A DNA stretch of 13,354 bases, taken from CAISIP01 sp046594635. GTDB lineage: Bacteria; Pseudomonadota; Gammaproteobacteria; Burkholderiales; Burkholderiaceae_C. Both the position numbers and the translations under genes were made by a program. Of the stretch, positions 7,106-13,354 are shown in pieces. Position 1 is the stretch's first letter; each line of letters opens with the position of its first letter. A model generated the notes under the pieces. It was given only the letters and a program-made list of their open reading frames with translations. It made no database searches and was not told where the DNA came from. The stretch lies in contig JBKJRR010000469.1 in assembly GCA_046594635.1 (NCBI GenBank), forward strand, positions 1 through 13,354. Reading direction: 5' to 3'.

Positions 7106-8419
7106 ATGGCAAAACCACAGGACCAGTCCCGGGTCGGCAAACTTGCCGCAGTCAAGGGCATGAACGATATTTTCCCGCCCGAATCGGCGCAATGGGAATG
7201 GTTCGAACAACATGTGCGCGACGTCATGGCTTGTTATGCCTATGGCAGCATCCGCACGCCCATCGTCGAGCACACGCAGCTGTTCGTCAAAGGCACGGGC
7301 GAGACTACCGATATCGTCGAGAAGGAGATGTACTCCTTTGAGGATCGGCTAAACGGCGAACAACTCACGCTGCGCCCTGAGAACACACCGGGCGTGGTGC
7401 GCGCGGCCATCGAACACAACCTGACGTACGACGGTGGCAAGCGGCTGTACTACGTGGGGCCGATGTTCCGTCACGAACGGCCACAGCGCGGACGTTACCG
7501 CCAGTTCTACCAAGTGGGCGCAGAAGCCCTCGGTTTTGCCGGGCCGGAGGTTGATGCCGAATTGATTGTTCTGGCCTCACATCTGCTCGCGCGGTTGGGG
7601 TTGCCCGGCATCCGCGTGGAACTCAACAGCCTGGGGTTGGCCCAAGAGCGCCAGCAGCATCGACTCGCCCTGATTGCCTATTTCGAGTCTCATGCGGGTT
7701 TGCTCGACGCCGATGCCCAGCGCCGGCTGCACAGCAATCCGCTGCGCATCCTGGACACCAAGAATCCGGCCATGCAGCAGATGGTCGCGCAGGCCCCACA
7801 ACTCTTGAGCTTTCTCGGCGAGGCTTCGCTGGGCCATTTCGAGACCGTACAGACCTTGCTGACGGCCAGCGGTGTCCCCTGGAGCGTCAACCCGCGCGCC
7901 GTTCGCGGCCTGGACTATTACAGCCATACCGTATTCGAGTTCGTGACCGACGAACTGGGCGCCCAGGGCACTTTGTGCGGCGGGGGCCGCTACGACGGAT
8001 TGTTCGAAGTGCTCGGTGGCAAGCCGACGCCCGCGGTGGGTTGGGGCATGGGTATCGAAAGGGTACTGGAATTGCTGCGTGTGCGGGGCCTGGCAGCCAG
8101 CGCCGTGGCGCCCGATGTATATGCCGTGGTTCCCGATGCTGCCGTTTTGCCGCTGGTATTCCAGACCCTGCAGCTTTTGCGCGAGGCCGGTGTGTCGGTG
8201 CAGATGCATGCCGGCGCGCAGGCCGGCGCCAGCAGCATGAAATCGCAGTTCAAGCGTGCGGACGCCAGCGGTGCACGTTTCGCACTGATCTTTGGTGCCT
8301 CCGAAGTGGCACAAGGCCAGGTCACCGTCAAGGCGTTGCGCGATGGCGAAGGCGCCCAGACGCTGCGCGCACTGGCCGACGTTCGCGACTGGGCCACAAC
8401 TCTACAATTGACCTTCTAA
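7106..8419 (+). CDS. hisS: Histidine--tRNA ligase (HisS)
   Basis: HisS is the class II synthetase that charges tRNA-His. The 437-residue protein has class II motif 2 (GPMFRHERPQRGRYRQFYQ, residues 118-136), the two histidine-specific motifs RGLDYYSHTVFEF (267-279) and GGGRYDGL (292-299), and motif 3 (GWGMGIERV, 312-320). An anticodon-binding domain follows from about residue 335, with the expected GASSMKSQFKRAD region. These features separate it from HisZ, the paralogue that lacks catalytic motifs and lies downstream of hflC in some relatives. The ATG at 7106 follows a weak GACGAGAA ribosome site. It lies between ispG and the yfgM-like gene, the order also found in gammaproteobacteria. Confidence 0.98.
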   Translation: MAKPQDQSRVGKLAAVKGMNDIFPPESAQWEWFEQHVRDVMACYAYGSIRTPIVEHTQLFVKGTGETTDIVEKEMYSFEDRLNGEQLTLRPENTPGVVRAAIEHNLTYDGGKRLYYVGPMFRHERPQRGRYRQFYQVGAEALGFAGPEVDAELIVLASHLLARLGLPGIRVELNSLGLAQERQQHRLALIAYFESHAGLLDADAQRRLHSNPLRILDTKNPAMQQMVAQAPQLLSFLGEASLGHFETVQTLLTASGVPWSVNPRAVRGLDYYSHTVFEFVTDELGAQGTLCGGGRYDGLFEVLGGKPTPAVGWGMGIERVLELLRVRGLAASAVAPDVYAVVPDAAVLPLVFQTLQLLREAGVSVQMHAGAQAGASSMKSQFKRADASGARFALIFGASEVAQGQVTVKALRDGEGAQTLRALADVRDWATTLQLTF

Positions 8420-8432
8420 TCGAATACACGCC

Positions 8433-9113
8433 ATGGCAACACTAGACCTAGAAGAACAAGAACAACTCGATCAGCTCAAGCATTTCTGGAAGCAATACGG
8501 CAACCCGATCACATGGTTGCTGATTGCCGTGCTGGCCGCCTATGCGGGTTGGAACGGCTATCAGTACTGGCAACGCAGCCAGGCATCTCAGGCATCGGCG
8601 TTGTATGGTGAGATCGAACGCCTGGCCGTTGAAGCTGACGCCGACAAACTCGCTCGGGCCTTCGGTGACATGAAGGATCGTTTCGGCGGCAGTGCATATG
8701 CGATGCAAGCGGGCCTGCTGGTATCCAGCAGCCTGCAAGGCGCCGGCAAGACCGATCCCGCCAAAGCGGCTTTGTTGTGGGTGGCCGAGCATTCGGGCGA
8801 TCCGGCGTACCAGGCCATTGCGCGGCTGCGACTCGCAGCGGTGGCGGCCGGAGCCCGGGACTTCCCGTTGGCCATGGCACAGCTCGATCGCAGCTTTCCT
8901 GCCGAATTCAACGCCCTGGTTGCGGATCGCAAGGGTGATGTGCTGAGCATGCAGGGTAAATCGGCTGAGGCACGTGCCGAATACGAGAAGGCCTACAAGG
9001 GCCTGTCGGACCGGATCGAGTACCGCCGTCTGGTGGAGGTCAAATTGGCGGCATTGGGAGCCGACCCGCAGCCCAGCACCCCGGTTGCCACGGTTTCGGA
9101 AGGCAAGAAATGA
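8433..9113 (+). CDS. YfgM-like inner-membrane TPR protein
   Basis: This 226-residue protein matches the YfgM / TPR_21 family by layout and position. It has a short acidic and Gln-rich cytoplasmic start (LDLEEQEQLDQLKHFWKQYG), one membrane segment at about 25-43, then a helical periplasmic domain with TPR-like repeats ending near residue 210. In E. coli, YfgM associates with the SecYEG translocon and the periplasmic chaperone PpiD. By inference this protein has a similar role in secretion quality control. The gene overlaps bamB by 4 bp (ATGA), so an envelope-assembly link is reasonable. The ATG at 8433 is the only good start, 13 bases after hisS; no strong ribosome site is visible. Confidence 0.9.
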   Translation: MATLDLEEQEQLDQLKHFWKQYGNPITWLLIAVLAAYAGWNGYQYWQRSQASQASALYGEIERLAVEADADKLARAFGDMKDRFGGSAYAMQAGLLVSSSLQGAGKTDPAKAALLWVAEHSGDPAYQAIARLRLAAVAAGARDFPLAMAQLDRSFPAEFNALVADRKGDVLSMQGKSAEARAEYEKAYKGLSDRIEYRRLVEVKLAALGADPQPSTPVATVSEGKK

Positions 9114-10255
9114 CGATTCAGCGTAACTGGCGTGTGCGTATCGCCGGTGTGTTGGTGGCCGGCGCCGCGGGTTTGTTGCTGGCAGCATGTTCGAGTGGAC
9201 CGGACAAGCCCAAGCCGACTGAGTTGAGCCCGAACGCGGCGCTCATCGGGGTTCGACTGGCCTGGACCTCCCGGATCGGGCCGGTCAACTTTCCGCTGGA
9301 TATCCATGTCCACAACAACAGCGTTTCGCTCGCTGGCGGTGATGGCAGCGTGGCCACCCTCGACGGCAGCACCGGCGCGGACCAGTGGCGGGCCAAGGTG
9401 GATGGCGGCATTGCAGGGGGCGTGGGCAGCGACGGGCGCATTACCGCCGTGGTGACGCGCGCCAACGAATTGCTGGCACTGGAGCGAGGACGCGAAGTCT
9501 GGCGCGAAAATCTCGGTGCCTTGAGCTTCACCGCTCCACTGGTTGCCGGCGAACGCGTATTCGTCATGACAGCCGATCGCGCGGTAACGGCGTTTGACGG
9601 ACGCTCAGGTCGGCGTCTGTGGACCTATACCCGTGCCGGTGACATCCCGTTGTCGGTGCACCAGTCCAGCGTCATGTTGGCTGTGGGTGATACCCTGGTC
9701 GTGGGCATTTCCGGGCGCCTGGTCGGACTCAATCCGCTCACCGGCAGTGTGCGCTGGGAAGCTCCCATCGCCACCGCGCGCGGTACCAACGATGTGGAAC
9801 GCCTGGTCGACCTGGTCGGGCGTGTCAGCCGCGAAGGTGATGTGATTTGCGCCCGCGCATTCCAGAGCGCAATCGGCTGTGTCAACGCTGCGCGCGGCAA
9901 CCTTCTATGGGCCAAGCCGGCCGTCGGCGCGCAAGGCGTTCATGGCGATGCAGATTTCGTATTTGGCACCGAGGCCGATGGTCAGGTGATTGCCTGGCGC
10001 CGCTCCAATGGCGAGAAGGCCTGGACGTCGGATCGGCTCAAATACCGCGGCCTGACCGCGCCTTTGGCCATCGGACGTTCCGTGGCGGTTGGCGATGCCA
10101 CCGGACTGGTGCATTTTCTGTCGCGCCAGGATGGCAGCTTGATGAACCGCATGCCGACGGATGGTTCCGCCATCGTCGCGCCGCCGGTGGTGGTCGGTAA
10201 TACGCTGGTCGTGGTCACCGAAAAAGGTGGCGTGTTTGGTTTCCGGCCTGAATAG
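9110..10255 (+). CDS. bamB: Outer membrane protein assembly factor BamB
   Basis: BamB is a lipoprotein of the BAM complex that folds beta-barrel proteins into the outer membrane. The 381-residue protein begins with a basic stretch, a hydrophobic signal core and the lipobox LAAC, with the acylated Cys at 27. Most of the rest is an eight-bladed beta-propeller built from PQQ-like repeats, visible as recurring units such as ATLDGSTGADQWRAKV, TAFDGRSGRRLWTY, VGLNPLTGSVRWEA and IAWRRSNGEKAWTS. The ATG at 9110 overlaps the stop of the yfgM-like gene, and GGAAGG at 9098-9103 gives a good ribosome site. The next gene, der, follows after 29 bases, the same pair as in E. coli (yfgL-der). Confidence 0.95.
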   Translation: MTIQRNWRVRIAGVLVAGAAGLLLAACSSGPDKPKPTELSPNAALIGVRLAWTSRIGPVNFPLDIHVHNNSVSLAGGDGSVATLDGSTGADQWRAKVDGGIAGGVGSDGRITAVVTRANELLALERGREVWRENLGALSFTAPLVAGERVFVMTADRAVTAFDGRSGRRLWTYTRAGDIPLSVHQSSVMLAVGDTLVVGISGRLVGLNPLTGSVRWEAPIATARGTNDVERLVDLVGRVSREGDVICARAFQSAIGCVNAARGNLLWAKPAVGAQGVHGDADFVFGTEADGQVIAWRRSNGEKAWTSDRLKYRGLTAPLAIGRSVAVGDATGLVHFLSRQDGSLMNRMPTDGSAIVAPPVVVGNTLVVVTEKGGVFGFRPE

Positions 10256-10284
10256 TTTTTTCTTTTGAAGACCGGACTGACAGC

Positions 10285-11622
10285 ATGAAACCCGTATTGG
10301 CCCTGGTCGGAAGACCGAATGTGGGCAAGTCCACGCTGTTCAATCGCCTGACCAAGACGCGCGATGCCATCGTGGCCGATTTTGCCGGCCTGACCCGTGA
10401 CCGCCATTACGGCAATGGGTTTCACGGAAAAATCGAGTACATCGTTGTCGACACCGGCGGCTTTGAACCCGACGCCGCCGACGGTGTCGTGCGAGAGATG
10501 GGCAAACAGACACGGCAAGCCGTGGCCGAGGCCGACGTGGTGCTGTTCGTGGTGGATGCGCGGGAAGGCATTTCGGCGCAGGACCATGACATCGCGGCTT
10601 TCCTGCGTCGCCTGGGCAAGACTTGTGTGCTGGTGGCCAACAAGGCCGAAGGCATGACGGACGGATCGCGTCTGGGTGAGTTCTTCGAACTGGGCCTGGG
10701 TGAAGTGCATGCGGTTTCTGCCGCCCATGGCCAGGGCCTGAAACCTTTGCTCGACCAGGTGCTGGTGCCGTATGCGCAGGTGCAGGAAGCTCAGCAGGCC
10801 GAGGATGCGGCCAGCACTGCGATCCGCCTGGCCGTGGCCGGCCGACCCAATGTGGGCAAGTCCACGCTGATCAATACCTGGCTTGGCGAGGAGCGCCTGG
10901 TCGCGTTCGATCAGCCCGGCACCACCCGGGACGCGATCATGGTGCCGTTTGAGCGCCATGGCCAGCGATTCGAATTGATCGACACCGCCGGTTTGCGGCG
11001 CAAGGGCAAGGTGTTCGAGGCGATCGAGAAATTTTCGGTCATCAAGACGTTGCAGGCGATCGAATCGGCTCATGTGGTGCTGCTGTTGATCGACGCGACG
11101 CAGGGTGTTACAGATCAGGACGCGCATATCGCGGGCTACATTCTGGAAAGCGGCCGTTCGGTGGTGCTGGCCATCAACAAGTGGGATGCGATCGACGAAT
11201 ACCAGCGCGAACTGGTCAAGCGCTCGGTCGAGACCCGCTTGCCATTCCTGAAATTTGCCTCAATGCACCTGATTTCGGCGCGCAAGCGCCAGGGCCTGGG
11301 CCCGTTGTGGACCTCGATTGCCCAGGCGCACAAGGCGGCCAACTGCAAGATGTCGACACCGGTGCTCACGCGCCTGCTGCTCGAGGCAGTTCAGTTCCAG
11401 AGTCCAAAGCGCTCCGGCATGTTCCGACCCAAACTTCGTTACGCCCACCAGGGCGGCATGAATCCGCCGATCATCATCGTGCACGGCAACTCGCTCGAGC
11501 ACGTGACCGATGCCTACAAGCGCTTTCTGGAAGGCCGCTTTCGCAAGGAATTCAATCTGGTCGGCACGCCGCTGCGTATCCAGATGAAATCTTCGCTCAA
11601 CCCCTATACCGACCAGGATTGA
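10285..11622 (+). CDS. der: Ribosome biogenesis GTPase Der (EngA)
   Basis: Der is an essential GTPase with two G domains in tandem that helps mature the 50S subunit. The 445-residue protein shows the first P-loop GRPNVGKS at 9-16 and the second at 186-193, switch motifs DTGG and DTAG, the second G4 motif NKWD at 298-301, and a C-terminal KH-like domain from about 355 to the end (MNPPIIIVHGNSLEHV). The first G4 motif reads NKAE at 119-122, with Glu in place of the usual Asp. The start is the first ATG after bamB, preceded by a T-rich stretch and no strong ribosome site. A 134-bp gap follows, so this is probably the last gene of the long upstream unit. Confidence 0.97.
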   Translation: MKPVLALVGRPNVGKSTLFNRLTKTRDAIVADFAGLTRDRHYGNGFHGKIEYIVVDTGGFEPDAADGVVREMGKQTRQAVAEADVVLFVVDAREGISAQDHDIAAFLRRLGKTCVLVANKAEGMTDGSRLGEFFELGLGEVHAVSAAHGQGLKPLLDQVLVPYAQVQEAQQAEDAASTAIRLAVAGRPNVGKSTLINTWLGEERLVAFDQPGTTRDAIMVPFERHGQRFELIDTAGLRRKGKVFEAIEKFSVIKTLQAIESAHVVLLLIDATQGVTDQDAHIAGYILESGRSVVLAINKWDAIDEYQRELVKRSVETRLPFLKFASMHLISARKRQGLGPLWTSIAQAHKAANCKMSTPVLTRLLLEAVQFQSPKRSGMFRPKLRYAHQGGMNPPIIIVHGNSLEHVTDAYKRFLEGRFRKEFNLVGTPLRIQMKSSLNPYTDQD

Positions 11623-11756
11623 CGCACCAGCTTGCCAAATGCGAGAGCCGGAGCGGGGCATTGACAATCGGGGCTATTCATGGTGGCTGCGGCGGGTGAC
11701 GGACTCGCTGTGTTATCGTCCCCTCTTCTTTTTACGTCTTGAACACGGAGAATATC
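11623..11756 (+). promoter_or_regulatory. der-hfq intergenic region, probable hfq promoter region
   Basis: This 134-bp gap is the largest in the window. It holds a perfect TTGACA at 11661-11666, but no good -10 box lies 16-18 bases further on (TGGCTG is all that is there). A second weak candidate is TGTTAT at 11711-11716, without a clear -35. In other bacteria hfq is driven by several promoters, some of them stress-responsive, so an alternative sigma factor may be used; the sequence does not settle it. I see no intrinsic terminator for der and no small ORF worth calling. Confidence 0.35.
11747..11750 (+). promoter_or_regulatory. Ribosome binding site that fixes the GTG start of hfq
   Basis: GGAG here lies 6 bases before the GTG at 11757, a normal spacing. 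The same frame also opens at a TTG at 11739, but that start would have no such site and would add six residues foreign to Hfq. Confidence 0.75.
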
Positions 11757-12005
11757 GTGAGCAACAAAGGTCAGTTACTTCAAGACCCTTTTCTCAACGC
11801 TTTGCGTCGGGAACATGTGCCGGTCTCCATTTATTTGGTCAACGGGATCAAGCTGCAAGGTCAGATTGAATCTTTTGACCAGTATGTCGTGTTGCTTCGC
11901 AATACGGTCACCCAAATGGTCTACAAACACGCCATCTCCACTATTGTGCCGGGACGCGCCGTGAATTTTGCCAGCAGCGAGGGTGACGAGCCTGCAGCCG
12001 CCTGA
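11757..12005 (+). CDS. hfq: RNA chaperone Hfq
   Basis: Hfq forms a hexameric Sm-like ring that pairs small RNAs with messages. The 82-residue protein (GTG read as Met) starts SNKGQLLQDPFLNALRREHV. It contains the Sm1 region with Gln9 on the proximal face, the Sm2 motif VYKHAISTIVP (Lys57 and His58 in the U-binding pocket), and a short tail ending SSEGDEPAAA. The rim patch reads RREH where E. coli has RRER. The acidic tail tip recalls the tips that autoregulate Hfq in other bacteria; its role here is inference. The GTG start is set by homology and by GGAG at 11747-11750. The last seven codons plus the stop overlap the likely hflX start. Confidence 0.97.
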   Translation: MSNKGQLLQDPFLNALRREHVPVSIYLVNGIKLQGQIESFDQYVVLLRNTVTQMVYKHAISTIVPGRAVNFASSEGDEPAAA

Positions 12006-13161
12006 CCATCAGCCTGCGCCCACCCTGTTGGTTGGGGTTGACTTTGGATTGCCTAATTTCGATGGCGAACTCAATGAGTTGGGCTTGCTGGCACAGACCG
12101 CAGGATTGACCCCGGTGGCCCGGATGACTTGCAAACGCAAGGCGCCGGACGCAGCCCTGTTTGTGGGCAGCGGCAAAGCCGATGAAATCAAATTGCTGGC
12201 TGCTCAGTTGGGCGCCGTCGAGGTGCTTTTTGATCAAAGCCTGAGCCCGGCTCAGCAGCGCAATCTCGAACGACATCTTGAACTGCCGGTCAATGACCGC
12301 ACGCTTCTGATTCTTCAAATTTTCAGCCAGCGGGCGCGCAGTCATGAGGGCAAACTTCAGGTCGAACTCGCACGCCTGCAGTACTTAAGCACGCGTCTGG
12401 TTCGTCGCTGGTCTCACCTGGAGCGTCAGAGCGGCGGCATTGGCATGCGCGGTGGTCCCGGTGAAACCCAGATCGAGCTCGACCGCCGGATGATTGGCGA
12501 CAACATCAAAAAGATCAAAGAGCGCTTGATAAAAGTCAAGCGCCAGCGGCAAACCCAGCGGCGTCAGCGCGAGCGGCGCGATGCCTTCAATATTTCTCTG
12601 GTTGGCTACACCAACGCGGGCAAATCGACGCTGTTCAATGCGCTGGTCAAAGCCAGGGCCTATGCGGCAGATCAGTTGTTTGCGACGCTGGACACCACCA
12701 CCCGCCAGCTTTATCTGGGTGAGGCCGGGCGTTCGGTTTCCCTATCCGACACGGTTGGTTTTATTCGCGATCTGCCCCACGGCTTGATTGACGCATTTCA
12801 GGCGACGCTGCAGGAAGCGGTGGATGCTGACCTGCTGTTGCACGTGGTGGATGCGGCCAGTCCCAATTTTGGGGAGCAGATTGCCGAGGTGCAACGCGTG
12901 TTGCGCGAGATCGGTGCTGCCGATATTGCGCAGGTGCTGGTGTTCAACAAACTCGACGCCCTTGAAAATGAGCGTCGCCCCCTGCAGTTGGAAGACACTT
13001 TTGATCTGGATGGTGTTCCTACGCCACGGATATTTCTGAGCGCAAAAAATGGCGACGGCCTGCAGGCGTTGCGACAGCACTTGGCGCGAATCGTGAGTGC
13101 GGGCGTCGTGCCCGGGAAGGATGGGGAATATTTCCCTGAACATCGTGAGGCGGCCCCCTGA
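11983..13161 (+). CDS. hflX: Ribosome-associated GTPase HflX
   Basis: HflX is a GTPase that binds the 50S subunit and splits stalled or heat-damaged 70S ribosomes. The N-terminal nucleotide-binding-like domain (LLVGVDFGLPNFDGELNELG) leads to a coiled region and the family signature GGIGMRGGPGETQIELD. The G domain follows, with GYTNAGKS (208-215), DTVGFI (from 256), NKLD (322-325) and SAKNGDG. No ATG exists near the start. GTG at 11983, TTG at 11968 and CTG at 11992 are the candidates, all inside the end of hfq. I chose the GTG, giving 392 residues, with GAGG directly before it, which is closer than normal; TTG would give 397. Translation is probably coupled to hfq. hflK follows after 39 bases. 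Confidence 0.93.
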   Translation: MTSLQPPDHQPAPTLLVGVDFGLPNFDGELNELGLLAQTAGLTPVARMTCKRKAPDAALFVGSGKADEIKLLAAQLGAVEVLFDQSLSPAQQRNLERHLELPVNDRTLLILQIFSQRARSHEGKLQVELARLQYLSTRLVRRWSHLERQSGGIGMRGGPGETQIELDRRMIGDNIKKIKERLIKVKRQRQTQRRQRERRDAFNISLVGYTNAGKSTLFNALVKARAYAADQLFATLDTTTRQLYLGEAGRSVSLSDTVGFIRDLPHGLIDAFQATLQEAVDADLLLHVVDAASPNFGEQIAEVQRVLREIGAADIAQVLVFNKLDALENERRPLQLEDTFDLDGVPTPRIFLSAKNGDGLQALRQHLARIVSAGVVPGKDGEYFPEHREAAP

Positions 13162-13200
13162 TTGGGCACAATCCGGTAACGATACAAAAGAGATGAATAG

Positions 13201-13354
13201 ATGAAACTAAATTTGCACACCTTTCGCTGGGCCGTTTTGCCAAAGCGGTTCAGGGGCATGTTCAATCTGAATGATCCCCGTTGGGGTCGCAGCGACGACA
13301 AGCCGGACGATGGCAGCAAGACTGAGCCGGACCGGCCGCAGGCCGATGCGCCAG
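13201..13354 (+). CDS. hflK: Membrane protease regulator HflK, N-terminal fragment
   Basis: Only the first 51 codons are in the window; the gene runs off the 3' edge. The segment MFNLNDPRWGRSDD, followed by a charged, Pro/Asp-rich stretch, matches the N-terminus of betaproteobacterial HflK. HflK pairs with HflC in an SPFH-type membrane complex that modulates the FtsH protease. The membrane segment and SPFH domain lie beyond the edge. Position right after hflX supports the call. The ATG at 13201 has AAGAG at 13188-13192 upstream; an in-frame ATG at 13258 starts at the conserved MFNLNDP and is a real alternative, which would make the first 19 residues untranslated leader. Confidence 0.85.
   Translation, partial: MKLNLHTFRWAVLPKRFRGMFNLNDPRWGRSDDKPDDGSKTEPDRPQADAP

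Noticed and set aside
5802..7118. Minus-strand open frame opposite ispG (438 codons)
   Set aside because: It mirrors ispG almost end to end and its product has no family features.
8403..8408. TACAAT near the end of hisS as a -10 box for the yfgM-like gene
   Set aside because: No -35 element lies at 16-18 bases, and the genes are tightly packed in one probable operon.
10256..10266. T-rich run after bamB, resembling the tail of an intrinsic terminator
   Set aside because: No stable GC-rich stem lies directly before it, and der follows after only 29 bases.
13162..13188. TTGGGC and TACAAA as a promoter for hflK
   Set aside because: The spacer is 15 bases and the -35 is poor; hflK is normally transcribed with hfq-hflX.

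Overview
The window looks like an ordinary core-genome segment of a GC-rich betaproteobacterium, most likely Burkholderiales (Alcaligenaceae/Bordetella-like). The grounds are gene order (rluB, ndk, rlmN, pilW, rodZ, ispG, hisS, yfgM-like, bamB, der, hfq, hflX, hflK), the long IspG form, the SNKGQLLQDPFL start of Hfq, and RluB with a long Arg/Gly tail. The family-level assignment rests on remembered synteny and protein features; no search was run. All genes lie on the + strand. I see no tRNA, rRNA, mobile element, CRISPR array or phage gene.

Layout: 2-97 is the 3' end of an upstream gene, perhaps a LysR-type regulator. It overlaps or abuts scpB (100-945, chromosome segregation). scpB overlaps rluB (938-2404, 23S rRNA pseudouridine synthase) by 8 bp. 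A 115-bp gap holds a leader hairpin and probably a promoter. It leads into ndk (2520-2945), rlmN (2953-4101), pilW (4105-4938), rodZ (4931-5809), ispG (5814-7094), hisS (7106-8419), a YfgM-like membrane TPR protein (8433-9113), bamB (9110-10255) and der (10285-11622). Within this run the gaps are 3 to 29 bp, or the genes overlap, so ndk to der is probably transcribed as one long unit. A 134-bp gap then precedes hfq (11757-12005), hflX (starting inside hfq, ending 13161) and the first 51 codons of hflK (13201 to the window end), the usual hfq-hflX-hflK-hflC operon.

How the genes relate: RluB, RlmN, Der and HflX all act on the 50S subunit or its 23S rRNA, and RlmN also on tRNA. HisS charges tRNA-His, Ndk balances nucleoside triphosphates, and Hfq handles small RNAs. 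PilW, RodZ, the YfgM-like protein, BamB and HflK are envelope proteins for pilus stability, cell shape, periplasmic chaperoning, outer-membrane protein assembly and membrane proteolysis control. IspG supplies isoprenoid precursors, needed among other things for the undecaprenyl carrier of wall synthesis.

I did not find a previously undescribed system. The points most worth a second look are the overlapping start/stop junctions (two with identical ATGNNTGA geometry), the Arg/Gly tail of RluB, the GTG start and RREH rim of Hfq with its tail encoded inside the hflX start region, and the NKAE motif in the first G domain of Der.
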